Shown here piece after piece: positions 16,989 to 25,808 of a DNA stretch of 56,297 bases. Both the position numbers and the translations under genes were made by a program. The stretch comes from Planctomycetaceae bacterium (GTDB taxonomy: Bacteria; Planctomycetota; Planctomycetia; Pirellulales; Pirellulaceae): assembly GCA_002724245.1 (NCBI GenBank), contig PBOG01000130.1, forward strand, positions 1 to 56,297. Reading direction: 5' to 3'. Each line of letters begins with the position of its first letter. Position 1 is the stretch's first letter. Under the pieces are notes generated by a model. It did no database searches. It had not been told where the DNA came from and worked only from the letters and a program-made list of their open reading frames with translations.

Positions 16989-18136
16989 TTGGTGATCTCC
17001 TCGCGTGCCCAGGCATCGATTTTCAATAGAGCTTCGAGCGATGGATTAGCGTCAAAGGTGTGTTTTTCAAGTACATCGCGGCAAGCCGAGACAATCTCGG
17101 TGAACCGTATTTTGCCGTCCAGGAAATAGGCCACGGCAGACTCATTAGCAGCGTTGAGAACCGCGCCCGCAGTACCGCCTGCCTGGGCCACTTCAAGCCC
17201 AAGGGAGAGTGCGGGAAAGCGATCGAGGTCGGGGGGGTGGAAATCTAACTGGAGAGATTGTCTCAGGTCTAAGCGATCTGCAGAACCCTGGTTCCGATTT
17301 GGATAGGAAAGTGCGTATTGGATCGGTAACCGCATGTCAGGAGGACTCAGTTGAGCGACAACCGAACCATCGATGAATTCGACAAGTGAATGGACAATTG
17401 ACTGTGGATGGATAACGACTTCGATCTTGTCAGCTGGAAGGTCAAAGAGCCAGCGGGCTTCGATGATTTCGAGAGCTTTGTTCATCATGGTTGCAGAGTC
17501 GACAGTAATTTTTGGTCCCATCTTCCATGTTGGATGGTTGAGTGCTTGTGCTACGGTTGCTGTTTCCAGAGCGTCTTTTGAAAAAGTCCGAAATGGACCA
17601 CCGCTGGCAGTCAGGATAATTCGTTGGACTTCACTATGGCGACCTGCCTGCAACGCTTGAAACACCGCGCTGTGTTCACTGTCAACCGGGAGGATTGTCG
17701 CCCCCCTGTCAGCAGCTAGGTCCATCAGGAGTGGCCCCCCCATGACGAGAGACTCTTTGTTGGCCAACGCGACAGTCTTGCCAGCGTTAACTGCTTGCCA
17801 GGTGCCAGTCAATCCAGCGCTACCCACGATCGCTGCGACAACAATATCCACTTGTGGGTCGGTGACCAGTTCTTGAATGCCCTCATGGCCGTGAAGTAGT
17901 TTGGTCTGCTGGGGAAGTGTTGATGAATCAAAAGAAGCGACTGTGTCTGGGTCTGTGGCTACAATAATCTGCGGATTAAAGGCTTGCGTTTGTTCAACCA
18001 TCTCTGCCAGGTGGCGATGCGCACTAAGGCCGTAAATCTGGAAGCGGCCTTGGCTCGCTGCGACGACATCGAGCGTGCTGCGGCCGATGCTCCCAGAAGC
18101 ACCGAGGATGGCGAGGTTACGGCTAGCGAAGGTCAT
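16973..18136 (-). CDS. dxr: 1-deoxy-D-xylulose 5-phosphate reductoisomerase
   Basis: The product is 387 residues from the ATG at 18136, near the usual 390-400. The NADPH-binding motif LAILGASGSIGRSTLDV is at the N-terminus. Later motifs are VALANKESLVMGG, the metal/substrate site PVDSEHSAVFQAL, the flexible-loop Trp in NHPTWKMGPKITVDSATMMNK, and IEVVIHPQSIVHSLVEF. It converts DXP to MEP, the committed step of non-mevalonate isoprenoid synthesis. It is the first gene of the minus-strand run dxr, rseP, HAD, lpxD, lpxI, and its 3' end overlaps rseP. An in-frame start 15 codons upstream was rejected because it adds residues before the conserved N-terminus. Confidence 0.96.
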   Translation of the reverse strand: MTFASRNLAILGASGSIGRSTLDVVAASQGRFQIYGLSAHRHLAEMVEQTQAFNPQIIVATDPDTVASFDSSTLPQQTKLLHGHEGIQELVTDPQVDIVVAAIVGSAGLTGTWQAVNAGKTVALANKESLVMGGPLLMDLAADRGATILPVDSEHSAVFQALQAGRHSEVQRIILTASGGPFRTFSKDALETATVAQALNHPTWKMGPKITVDSATMMNKALEIIEARWLFDLPADKIEVVIHPQSIVHSLVEFIDGSVVAQLSPPDMRLPIQYALSYPNRNQGSADRLDLRQSLQLDFHPPDLDRFPALSLGLEVAQAGGTAGAVLNAANESAVAYFLDGKIRFTEIVSACRDVLEKHTFDANPSLEALLKIDAWAREEITKWVSI

Positions 18137-18536
18137 GTCCTGGACGCACCTGCGTCGGTGATAAGAAATTGGCCAGTACACAAGAACGGGCCTGATCCCA
18201 GCACGCTCGTCACAGAGATGCCCCCCACGAGCTGTGGAACGCGTAGAAATCTGGAAGTGAGAAGGAAGTCATGTCAGGATCTTGACGGTTCTTCCGGCAT
18301 TCTAGGTGCGGTTTTTTATGTCGACAAGGCTGATCCCCGGCGAGCCTGTTCCAGGATGGATGGGTTGTATAATAAACTTACTCGTAATGGGGCGTTTTGA
18401 ACCCACCTGCTTGTCGCAGTCTGCTCGATTCAGCGATTATTCGGGTTTTCAGAAAATCTCATTTTCGACGATGTTCCACCGCAACGGTGCATGTCCGAAT
18501 TGAATCCCCGCCTGTTTGTCTTCCGGGTGCATTGTA
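18137..18536. other. Divergent intergenic region between dxr and ftsH
   Basis: These 400 bases separate the minus-strand dxr run from the plus-strand ftsH run and should hold promoters for both. No coding sequence is convincing. The only exact -10 hexamer noticed on plus is TATAAT at 18368-18373, with no good -35 at 16-18 bases; the nearest hexamer is CCTGTT. Confidence 0.4.
18368..18373 (+). promoter_or_regulatory. Possible -10 element upstream of ftsH
   Basis: This is an exact TATAAT, 163 bases before the chosen ftsH ATG, with no recognisable -35 box. It is a weak candidate based on the hexamer alone. Confidence 0.25.
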
Positions 18537-20630
18537 ATGAAGCAAGATGACGGCCCCATGCGTAAATCCAATGACCCGAAAGGGTCAGGAGGACCGAATT
18601 TCCTTTTGTACGCCGGAATTGCGGGTGTCGGTGTAGTACTTGTTGCGGTTTTGTTGGTCAATCAGCATCGTCATGAAATCGCGTTCCCCGTACTTCAACA
18701 GTTGTTGCGGGCAAGCAAGTTCAAGTCCCTACACTCTGAAAACACGGGTGAACTTGCTTTGAATCCGGAAACCGGCGAGCAATACCCTGGTAAGCTTGAG
18801 ATTTCTGAGCAACGGAACGGCCAGACTTTCACCGTCGAATATAGCCGACTGTCAAATCTCGAGGTGTCTCCAACAGAGGTGCGTGGATCACTACAGGTGC
18901 GAACTCTTCGCCCCAAGACCTCTGCGCTGCGGACCGAGAATTTTCGTACGCAGTTGGGAGAGTCCGAAGCCTGGAAAGAGGGGCTTCAGTTGTTACTCAG
19001 CAATAATAATATTGATTACCGTAATGTGCCGACGAGCCCCTGGAGAGCCTGGGCACCAGTGTTGTTTTTTTCGCTAATCTTGTTGGTCTTTCTCGTCTTG
19101 ATGTTGCGCCGTATTGGTGGAGCTGGTTCGCCCATGCAATTTGGGCGGAGTCGTGGAAAGCTCTACGCGATGGAGGATCTGGGTGTAACTTTCGACGATG
19201 TAGCTGGCATCAATGAAGCGGTTGAAGAAGTTCGAGAATTAGTCGACTTTTTGCAGTCCCCTGAAAAGTACCAACGCCTCGGCGGCAGGATTCCCAAGGG
19301 CGTTCTATTAGTTGGGCCTCCAGGGACCGGTAAAACGCTACTAGCTAAAGCAATCGCTGGAGAAGCGGGAGTACCATTTTACAGTCTTTCTGGAAGTGAC
19401 TTTGTGGAGATGTTTGTAGGGGTGGGAGCAGCACGTGTGCGTGATATGTTCCAGCAGGCTGAATCGAAAGCCCCGTGTATTATTTTCATCGATGAATTGG
19501 ATGCGTTGGGAAAAAGTCGTGGTGCTGGCATGATTGGCGGCCACGATGAGCGAGAGCAAACATTGAATGCTTTGTTAGTCGAGATGGATGGTTTTGATTC
19601 GAATGCAGCAGTCATTGTTATGGCCGCGACCAACCGTCCAGAGACTTTGGATCAGGCTCTCTTGCGACCTGGCAGATTTGATCGTCATGTACTTGTTGAC
19701 CGTCCTGATATCCAGGGGCGCGAGGACATACTCAAGGTTCACGTCAAGAATGTGAAGCTGGACAACTCAATTGATTTGAAGGAGGTGGCCGGAATCACTC
19801 CAGGGTTTGTTGGAGCCGATCTGGCGAATTTGGTTAATGAGGCTGCTTTGCTGGCGGCTCGCAATGAAAAGGACTTTGTCGGAATCCATGAATTCAACGA
19901 GGGGGTTGAGCGTGTAACGGCAGGTTTGGAGAAGAAACAGCGCGTGATGAGGCGCGAAGAAAAAGAACGGGTTGCGTATCATGAAAGTGGGCATGCCCTT
20001 GTCGCGTTTAGCTTGCCGAACACAGATCCTGTACACAAAGTATCAATTATCCCGCGTGGATTGGCGGCATTAGGTTATACATTGCAGCGTCCAGAAGACG
20101 AGCGTTTCCTGGTGACGAAGCTGGAATTGGAGAGCCAAATTCAGATTCTGCTAGCCGGTACGATTACCGAAGAGATTATCTATCGGGATATCTCTTCTGG
20201 TGCGCAAAACGACCTTGAAAGAGCGACCGACATAGCACGTCGCATGGTGATGGAATACGGCATGAGTGACTTGGGTCGTGTCAATTACCGGGCTGCGAGT
20301 AGCTCGGCGTTTCTTCCTGCGGGGCAGGATGAAGAGTCTTCACGGCGTTACAGTGAACAAACTTCCCGTGAAATCGACACCGAGGTAAAACGCATCATCG
20401 ACGAGGCAATCGAACAGGTTCGTCATATCCTTGACGTCCGGTACGACGCTCTTATTGCAGTAACAACACGACTGATAGAAGTGGAGTCAATTGGTGCCAA
20501 GGAGCTTCGAGAAATTATCGAAAAGACTTCGCCTGGGCCCGTAATTGTTCCTGGCACAGATGCGACAGTGGATCCCGCACCTTCTCAGCGTCCGGTGGAC
20601 AATCGTAGTCGAACAGAGCAGAGTGGATGA
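18537..20630 (+). CDS. ftsH: ATP-dependent zinc metalloprotease FtsH
   Basis: The protein has 697 residues from the ATG at 18537. A TTG at 18516 and an ATG at 18558 are alternatives; none has a clear ribosome site. Two membrane spans (about 20-43 and 172-191) flank a periplasmic domain. The AAA+ module has Walker A GPPGTGKT (260-267), Walker [16 protein letters not shown] and the second region of homology [21 protein letters not shown]. The zinc site is H482-E-S-G-H486, with a C-terminal acidic ligand near the [14 protein letters not shown] segment. It degrades membrane and short-lived cytoplasmic proteins; in E. coli it controls LpxC, which fits the nearby lipid A genes only as context. Confidence 0.96.
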   Translation: MKQDDGPMRKSNDPKGSGGPNFLLYAGIAGVGVVLVAVLLVNQHRHEIAFPVLQQLLRASKFKSLHSENTGELALNPETGEQYPGKLEISEQRNGQTFTVEYSRLSNLEVSPTEVRGSLQVRTLRPKTSALRTENFRTQLGESEAWKEGLQLLLSNNNIDYRNVPTSPWRAWAPVLFFSLILLVFLVLMLRRIGGAGSPMQFGRSRGKLYAMEDLGVTFDDVAGINEAVEEVRELVDFLQSPEKYQRLGGRIPKGVLLVGPPGTGKTLLAKAIAGEAGVPFYSLSGSDFVEMFVGVGAARVRDMFQQAESKAPCIIFIDELDALGKSRGAGMIGGHDEREQTLNALLVEMDGFDSNAAVIVMAATNRPETLDQALLRPGRFDRHVLVDRPDIQGREDILKVHVKNVKLDNSIDLKEVAGITPGFVGADLANLVNEAALLAARNEKDFVGIHEFNEGVERVTAGLEKKQRVMRREEKERVAYHESGHALVAFSLPNTDPVHKVSIIPRGLAALGYTLQRPEDERFLVTKLELESQIQILLAGTITEEIIYRDISSGAQNDLERATDIARRMVMEYGMSDLGRVNYRAASSSAFLPAGQDEESSRRYSEQTSREIDTEVKRIIDEAIEQVRHILDVRYDALIAVTTRLIEVESIGAKELREIIEKTSPGPVIVPGTDATVDPAPSQRPVDNRSRTEQSG

Positions 20631-20683
20631 CGAAAGTTGTATCTGTGGAGCGATCGGTCGAAAATCTCGATTGATAGATCTTT

Positions 20684-22090
20684 ATGGTTGCCAAATCGTT
20701 CCTTCGGTGGGTTCGTCACCCGTCTTTCTGGCTTGTTGCTCAAGGTATTGCGCTGGCAATATTCCTGACGGCGGCAAGTCAGTTGCATCCACATGGTACG
20801 CCAGACACGTCAAGCTACCAGAGATTTCCGCTGGATTCGCTGCATGCGGCCCTTGAGCATTCCCGTACCTTTGGATACCCGATCTTTCTTCGTTTGGCAG
20901 GGAGTCTAGCGGATCACTCAGCAGCAGTGCCGGGCTGTCAGCTCGCGATACATTTTGGTGCAATCTGGGTATTCTATTTGGGAGTTTGTCGACTGCTGGA
21001 TTCGCGTTGGCTTGCGTTTGCCGCAGCTTCTCCGCTCTTGTACTCAAACATCTTGTTTGGTTATGTCAACAACTTGATTGCGGATTCACTGGCATCATCT
21101 ATCTCAGTGGCTACTGTGGGGGTCCTGCTGTGGCTTGTTTCAGGCCGGTGCAGTAGCTGGCTGTGGCTTGTGCTTTCCGCGGCCTGTTTTGCTACATATC
21201 AGGTCAGGCCGGCTTATTTGTTTCTTGTATTCTTGCTCCCAATTCTGGGGTCCGGTCTGTATTGGATGCGTGCGAGAGAATTGCCACACGGTGGCATTGA
21301 AATCCACTGGTTGGGTTCCAAGTTGGCCGCTTGCGGATTGGTCCCATTGCTTGCCTATTGTGCCGTGCGTTGGTGGTTGGTTGGGCACTTCGCTTTGGTG
21401 AGTTTTGGTGGAAACAACTTCGTGGGGACTGTCGGCGTGTTCTTGAATCAGGACATGGTCTCTGAGTTGCCACCAGACCTTCAACGGCTGGCAGAAACTG
21501 CGATTGAAACACGCAAGAAGGCAGTGGCCCGTCATCCTGAATATTCGGACGAGCCAACTCTCCAATACATGGAGATCGAAAACCGTTTCGATTTCAACAC
21601 CTGGGTAGTGTTTGTCCCTTCTGCCCAACGCCTTTATGGCAATGACCAGCCTCGTATTAATGCGGAACTACGCCGACTGGCGGTGGCGATCATTGTTGCC
21701 AGACCAGGTTACTACCTAGCCTGGTTGGGTAAGGCAGCGTGGCGTGGAATTTGTGTGGCCCTGTTGGATCTTGCCCAGAACCCCATTTATCTTGGTGGGT
21801 TGGTCGGACTATTGGCACTGCATGGGTGCGTGGTTGTTCGAACCGTAGGCGGGCCACCGGAAACTCGACTGGAAGATCGTGCTGAGCCCAGTGCCCTGCG
21901 TTTTCCATTTAATGCGATTTTGTTAGTGGCACTAGTGTTCGCTGGCATGAAATTATTGCTGATTATTATCACGACACCGCCCCTGGGGCGTTTTATGGAT
22001 GCAGGGGCAGTATTTTTTCCGGCGTTGCTGGGAATCGGTTTGTTCGATCGCTGGTCGCGACTGCGTAACATGCGCTTGCGCAAAGTATAG
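20684..22090 (+). CDS. Polytopic membrane protein, GT-C-like
   Basis: The 468-residue protein has about ten hydrophobic spans spread over its length. A first lumenal/periplasmic loop carries the acidic PDTSSYQ segment at about 39-45, and a larger soluble loop lies at about 250-325. The topology and the early acidic loop recall GT-C glycosyltransferases (ArnT/PMT-type), but I see no diagnostic DxD, so this stays an inference. It starts 53 bases after ftsH and ends 14 bases before the FIST gene, all on plus. The alternative is an uncharacterised planctomycete membrane protein with no enzymatic role. Confidence 0.8.
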   Translation: MVAKSFLRWVRHPSFWLVAQGIALAIFLTAASQLHPHGTPDTSSYQRFPLDSLHAALEHSRTFGYPIFLRLAGSLADHSAAVPGCQLAIHFGAIWVFYLGVCRLLDSRWLAFAAASPLLYSNILFGYVNNLIADSLASSISVATVGVLLWLVSGRCSSWLWLVLSAACFATYQVRPAYLFLVFLLPILGSGLYWMRARELPHGGIEIHWLGSKLAACGLVPLLAYCAVRWWLVGHFALVSFGGNNFVGTVGVFLNQDMVSELPPDLQRLAETAIETRKKAVARHPEYSDEPTLQYMEIENRFDFNTWVVFVPSAQRLYGNDQPRINAELRRLAVAIIVARPGYYLAWLGKAAWRGICVALLDLAQNPIYLGGLVGLLALHGCVVVRTVGGPPETRLEDRAEPSALRFPFNAILLVALVFAGMKLLLIIITTPPLGRFMDAGAVFFPALLGIGLFDRWSRLRNMRLRKV

Positions 22091-22104
22091 AAACGGTTGT
22101 CGCC

Positions 22105-23319
22105 ATGCCACCCAACGCACAGACTTCCAGTCCTTCATTTGCGTCAGCCTTGTCGACCGAACAGGATCTTGATGCAGCATTGCACACGGTGTCTAGTCGG
22201 GCGATGGCCCAACTGGCCACGAATCCGGATTTGGCATTTGTGTTTGTTTCAACTGATCGAATACATCGTGCAGACTACATCGCGAAGACACTAACGCGTT
22301 TGCTGAATACCGCGTGTCTGGTGGGTTGTGTCGCAACATCTGTCATCGGAACTGGTGCTGAAATCCAGGCCTCACCAGCTCTTTCCGTTTGGTTAGCAAA
22401 GCTGCCGACAACCCAGGTCTTGCCAATGCACCTGACTTTTGAAGCCACTGCAGACGGTAATGAAATCTTAGGATGGCCTGATAAACTGGTTGAGAGTTGG
22501 CCTGATGGTTCTGCTTTGATCGTACTCGGCGAGCCTTATAGTTTTCCCGCAGAATCGCTGCTACAGCATGTAGATACTCGCTTTCCGGGTTGTTGTGTGG
22601 TTGGTGGAATGGCCAGCGCAGATCACCAGCCGGGAGAGAAAACACTTCTGTGGGGGACTCGGGCTATTTCGCACGGCGCAGTTTGTGTCTGGCTTTCTGG
22701 GAACCCGCGAGTGCATCCGGTCGTCTCTCAGGGGTGTCGTCCGATTGGTGAGCCTTTTGTCGTGACGCAATCGGAAGGTAACATCATTCAGGAATTGGGT
22801 GGCCAGGTGGCTATGGAACAATTCCGGAAAATTTTTGAGACGCTGCCGAACTCGGACAAAGAGCTTGTGCACCGTGGACTTCACATCGGTCGAGTTGTCA
22901 GCGAATACCAGAGCCATCGTGAGCAAGGTGATTTCCTTGTGCGAAACGTAACTGGAGTTGATTCAAAGACGGGTGCGATGACGGTTGGAGATTGCTTCCG
23001 CCGTGGCCAGACAGTCCAATTTCACATTCGTGACCAGGTCACTGCAGATGGGGAAATGCGGCAACTTCTAAGTGAGGTTGCACAGTTAGAGCAGGAGCCT
23101 CTGGCCGGATTGCTTTTTTCTTGTAGCGGCCGGGGAACGCGACTCTTCGATGTAAATGACCATGACGCTAGTCTCATCGCAGAGTATTTTGGAGACATTC
23201 CTCTAGCGGGTTTTTTTTCGGCTGGTGAAATAGGTCCTGTGGGAAGTCAGAATTTCCTGCATGGCCTTACGGCTAGCCTGGCAGTCTTTATGCAGGAGGC
23301 TGCAGTAGGTCGTCGTTAA
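22105..23319 (+). CDS. FIST-domain signal/sensor protein
   Basis: The product is 404 residues. The FIST N domain (about 35-225) includes LVGCVATSVIGTGAEIQ and the small-residue-rich CCVVGGMASAD stretch. The FIST C domain (about 240-390) includes GLLFSCSGRGTRLF and PLAGFFSAGEIGPVG. FIST domains are proposed to bind small ligands such as amino acids and usually sit in front of signalling outputs. Here no kinase, GGDEF or methyl-accepting output domain is attached, so it is a stand-alone sensor-like protein, probably cytoplasmic. It lies 14 bases after the membrane protein and 39 bases before the YHS-like gene, consistent with an operon. Confidence 0.88.
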   Translation: MPPNAQTSSPSFASALSTEQDLDAALHTVSSRAMAQLATNPDLAFVFVSTDRIHRADYIAKTLTRLLNTACLVGCVATSVIGTGAEIQASPALSVWLAKLPTTQVLPMHLTFEATADGNEILGWPDKLVESWPDGSALIVLGEPYSFPAESLLQHVDTRFPGCCVVGGMASADHQPGEKTLLWGTRAISHGAVCVWLSGNPRVHPVVSQGCRPIGEPFVVTQSEGNIIQELGGQVAMEQFRKIFETLPNSDKELVHRGLHIGRVVSEYQSHREQGDFLVRNVTGVDSKTGAMTVGDCFRRGQTVQFHIRDQVTADGEMRQLLSEVAQLEQEPLAGLLFSCSGRGTRLFDVNDHDASLIAEYFGDIPLAGFFSAGEIGPVGSQNFLHGLTASLAVFMQEAAVGRR

Positions 23320-23358
23320 TACATTCTGTCAGCACGGCGGTGTCTGCGCAAAATAGTT

Positions 23359-24102
23359 ATGTTTGCAGCTTCGAACGAGACTTGGAAAAACGTAGTAAAG
23401 GCGATTTGCTTTCTTATTTCGCTGGCGGCAGGAATCGAAGCGGACGAGGTGCAAGAGATTGGTTCAACGCGAAAGGTTGAGCAACGCCGGTTAATTCGAT
23501 TGCGAGACTTTGTCGGCGAATGGCGCGGCGTTGGACAAGTTCGGAGAGGTTCTACAAAGGGAGCGTGGATCGAAAGATCGACGTGGATCTGGAAGATTAC
23601 TCCACAACACGCGAGTTTGAATTTTATTTCAAAACAGTCGCATGTCTTTCAGCGAGGAGAGTTGCGCCCAGGACGGAAGCCGGAATGGTTTTTACTCAAT
23701 GCTACTGCGAGTGAAAGTGGAATGACTACGCAATACATGGGGAAATTCGACAAGCATTCCAGGCTGGTCCTGACTGCGGAGAAACCTGCCAGGAATATGC
23801 CGGCTCGTGTGACCTTGCGACTTGTCGCGAAAGGTAATCGGTTGATAACGCTGTATGAAAGGCAGACTGCTTCCGGACGTTTTTTGCGTCTGTCTGAAGT
23901 TGGTTATACAAGGCGGGGAAGTGATTTTGGCAAGCAAGCTGGTTTTATCGAATGTGTCGTGAGTGGCGGCAAAGGTACGATTCCAGTGACGTTTGGAGGT
24001 AAGACCTACTACGTGTGTTGCGGTGGATGTCGTGACTATTTTCAATCTAATGCTCGCGAAGTGTTACAGGAGTACCGGGAACGTAAGGCACAAAAAAAGT
24101 AA
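23359..24102 (+). CDS. Secreted protein with C-terminal YHS/TRASH-like metal-binding domain
   Basis: The product is 247 residues. A hydrophobic signal segment (about 10-27, ending AAGIEA) is followed by a beta-rich domain (about 45-190). Its opening LRDFVGEWRGVG resembles DUF1579/lipocalin-like barrels. The last 50 residues form a YHS/TRASH-like unit: C at about 200 (IECVV), then a GKTYYVCCGGCRDYF motif at about 214-228. These Cys residues are the expected ligands for copper, zinc or another soft metal. The role could be periplasmic metal sensing or metal delivery; no reaction is implied. It is encoded 39 bases after the FIST gene. Both domain assignments come from motif reading; the C-terminal one is the firmer. 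Confidence 0.82.
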   Translation: MFAASNETWKNVVKAICFLISLAAGIEADEVQEIGSTRKVEQRRLIRLRDFVGEWRGVGQVRRGSTKGAWIERSTWIWKITPQHASLNFISKQSHVFQRGELRPGRKPEWFLLNATASESGMTTQYMGKFDKHSRLVLTAEKPARNMPARVTLRLVAKGNRLITLYERQTASGRFLRLSEVGYTRRGSDFGKQAGFIECVVSGGKGTIPVTFGGKTYYVCCGGCRDYFQSNAREVLQEYRERKAQKK

Positions 24103-24201
24103 GGTCAATTACCGGTTTGGCAGCAAGAAAACCCAGGGAAAATCTCGATTTGCCTCGAGGGCCAACAAAAAACGGGCTGCTGTTCGTGGTTCGTCAAAGA
24201 A

Positions 24202-24702
24202 ATGGGCCGTTTGCGGACGATAATAGAGTGCGCGGGAGCTGCCGAGTCTCATTCCGCACCTGGGATCAAGGAGGAAACCGAGGTGGGAATCTCCATTCCG
24301 TTGACCTTGTGTCTTTCGATGGTGAGTTTGAATCCCATCGAAGATCTTCCGACTGACCACGTTGATTTAGTGGAGCTCAACCACTACTACAACGAAAAAG
24401 GTCGTCACGTTCTTGACCAGGTGATTTTCTACGATTGGTCTTCCGAAGCTGGTCGGTATCAAATACGCGATTGGCGGATGATCAAGCGCGTATCCCAGAT
24501 TCCACGGCGAGATTGGCGTCTGGGAGGTTATGTGGCTGTTTGGCACGATCCTCTGGAAGGCAATGTGCTTCGAAAGATGCATGCTGCCAACCTGCGAGAA
24601 ACCTGGACCCAGTACGATCCGGAAATTGTGGAGCGTAGCTTCCTCAAGAAAGATAAGCGTCGAAAACTCGCGCGAGTTCGCTCCTCTCGGCGCACACGAT
24701 AG
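24202..24702 (+). CDS. Conserved planctomycete hypothetical protein (166 aa)
   Basis: From about residue 40 the sequence (MVSLNPIEDLPTDHVDLVEL, then DQVIFYDWS, RRDWRLGGYVAVWHD, RETWTQYDPE) matches a protein I recognise as widespread in planctomycetes without known function. It is soluble, with many aromatic residues and a basic Arg/Lys-rich tail. The first 39 residues are less typical, so the ATG at 24319 could be the true start; neither has a strong ribosome site. It is the last plus-strand gene before the convergent rsmH, 99 bases after the YHS-like gene. Confidence 0.75.
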   Translation: MGRLRTIIECAGAAESHSAPGIKEETEVGISIPLTLCLSMVSLNPIEDLPTDHVDLVELNHYYNEKGRHVLDQVIFYDWSSEAGRYQIRDWRMIKRVSQIPRRDWRLGGYVAVWHDPLEGNVLRKMHAANLRETWTQYDPEIVERSFLKKDKRRKLARVRSSRRTR

Positions 24703-24744
24703 CTGTCGAGTGAGGGGGCGGAACGGCCGACAGGAAGCTCTGCA

Positions 24745-25656
24745 TTAGCCCACGTTGTCATCATCAGTGGTCCGGCGTGCGACACGTAACTTGGCGCTTC
24801 GACTGCGCGGGTTGGATTCTTGTTCTGCGGTGGTGGGAACGATCGGTTTCTTGGTGATAATTTCTAGTTGTGGATGTTTGCGAAATGCCTGTTTGACTTT
24901 TCGGTCCTCTAGTGAGTGAAAGCTGATAATTGCCAGTGTGCCACCGGGTAGCAGGCACTGAGGTAGAACCTGCAGAGCTTTCTCCAATCGATCCAGTTCA
25001 TCGTTTACATAAATTCGCAACGCTTGAAAGGTTCGCGTCGCGGGATCGATCGTGTTTTTCTTTGATCGTGGTACGCACGCTCTTACCAGTTCTGCCAATT
25101 CACGCGCTGTGCGGATCGGCTGGGATTTGCGTCGTGTGACAATACGTCGAGCGATTCTGCGGCTGAAACGTTCTTCCCCGAACTCGTATATCAAGTCCGC
25201 GATTTGATGTTCACTGAGTTGGTTGAGGAAGTACCAGGCTGGTTTGCCAGAAGCAGGGTCGAATCGAAGATCGAGTGGGCCATCTGACAAGAAACTGAAT
25301 CCGCGATCAGGATCCTCAAGTTGATCACTGGAAAAACCTAAGTCCAAAAGGACGCCGTTGACACCTTGACAGTCAATTTCATTCAGAATCTCGGACAACT
25401 CACAGTAACTGGCTTGTGCGACCAAAACGGGAAGTCCGGCAAGCTGTTGTTCAGCTCGTGTGATTGCCAGAGGATCGCGGTCCAAGCCAACTACTCTGCC
25501 CTGGTTTCCCACCCGATTGGCCAGCGCTCGGCAATGCCCCCCTCCCCCTAATGTTCCGTCGACAATTGTGTGGCCAGGTTGAATGTTGAGATAACGAGTT
25601 ACCTCGTCAACCATTACCGGTAGATGATTTGAGGGAAAATCCACGAGTTGAGACAC
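24745..25656 (-). CDS. rsmH: 16S rRNA (cytosine-1402-N4)-methyltransferase
   Basis: The protein has 303 residues from a GTG at 25656, chosen because GAGGGGAG lies 11 bases upstream and the product then starts VSQLVDFPSNHLPVMVDEV, as in RsmH. An ATG at 25710 would add 18 residues. The SAM-binding motif is TIVDGTLGGGGHCRAL, followed by VVGLDRDPLA, the substrate motif VLLDLGFSSDQLEDPDRGFSF, and a C-terminal ISFHSLEDRKVKQAF motif. It methylates C1402 of 16S rRNA in the decoding centre. In most bacteria rsmH opens the dcw cell-wall/division cluster; here it stands alone, with no ftsL, ftsI or mur gene following. Confidence 0.95.
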   Translation of the reverse strand: MSQLVDFPSNHLPVMVDEVTRYLNIQPGHTIVDGTLGGGGHCRALANRVGNQGRVVGLDRDPLAITRAEQQLAGLPVLVAQASYCELSEILNEIDCQGVNGVLLDLGFSSDQLEDPDRGFSFLSDGPLDLRFDPASGKPAWYFLNQLSEHQIADLIYEFGEERFSRRIARRIVTRRKSQPIRTARELAELVRACVPRSKKNTIDPATRTFQALRIYVNDELDRLEKALQVLPQCLLPGGTLAIISFHSLEDRKVKQAFRKHPQLEIITKKPIVPTTAEQESNPRSRSAKLRVARRTTDDDNVG

Positions 25657-25808
25657 GGTAGTGAAAACTCCCCTCTTGGGGAAACTCGTCAAGCTGGTGA
25701 TCGGTGACACACAGCTTGTCTATGACAATGAATGAGTGAGGGGGGGCGGATCCAGCAAGACGAAGGATTGTTGCGTGGTTTCCGTTGTTTTCATGTTCAA
25801 TCAACAGG

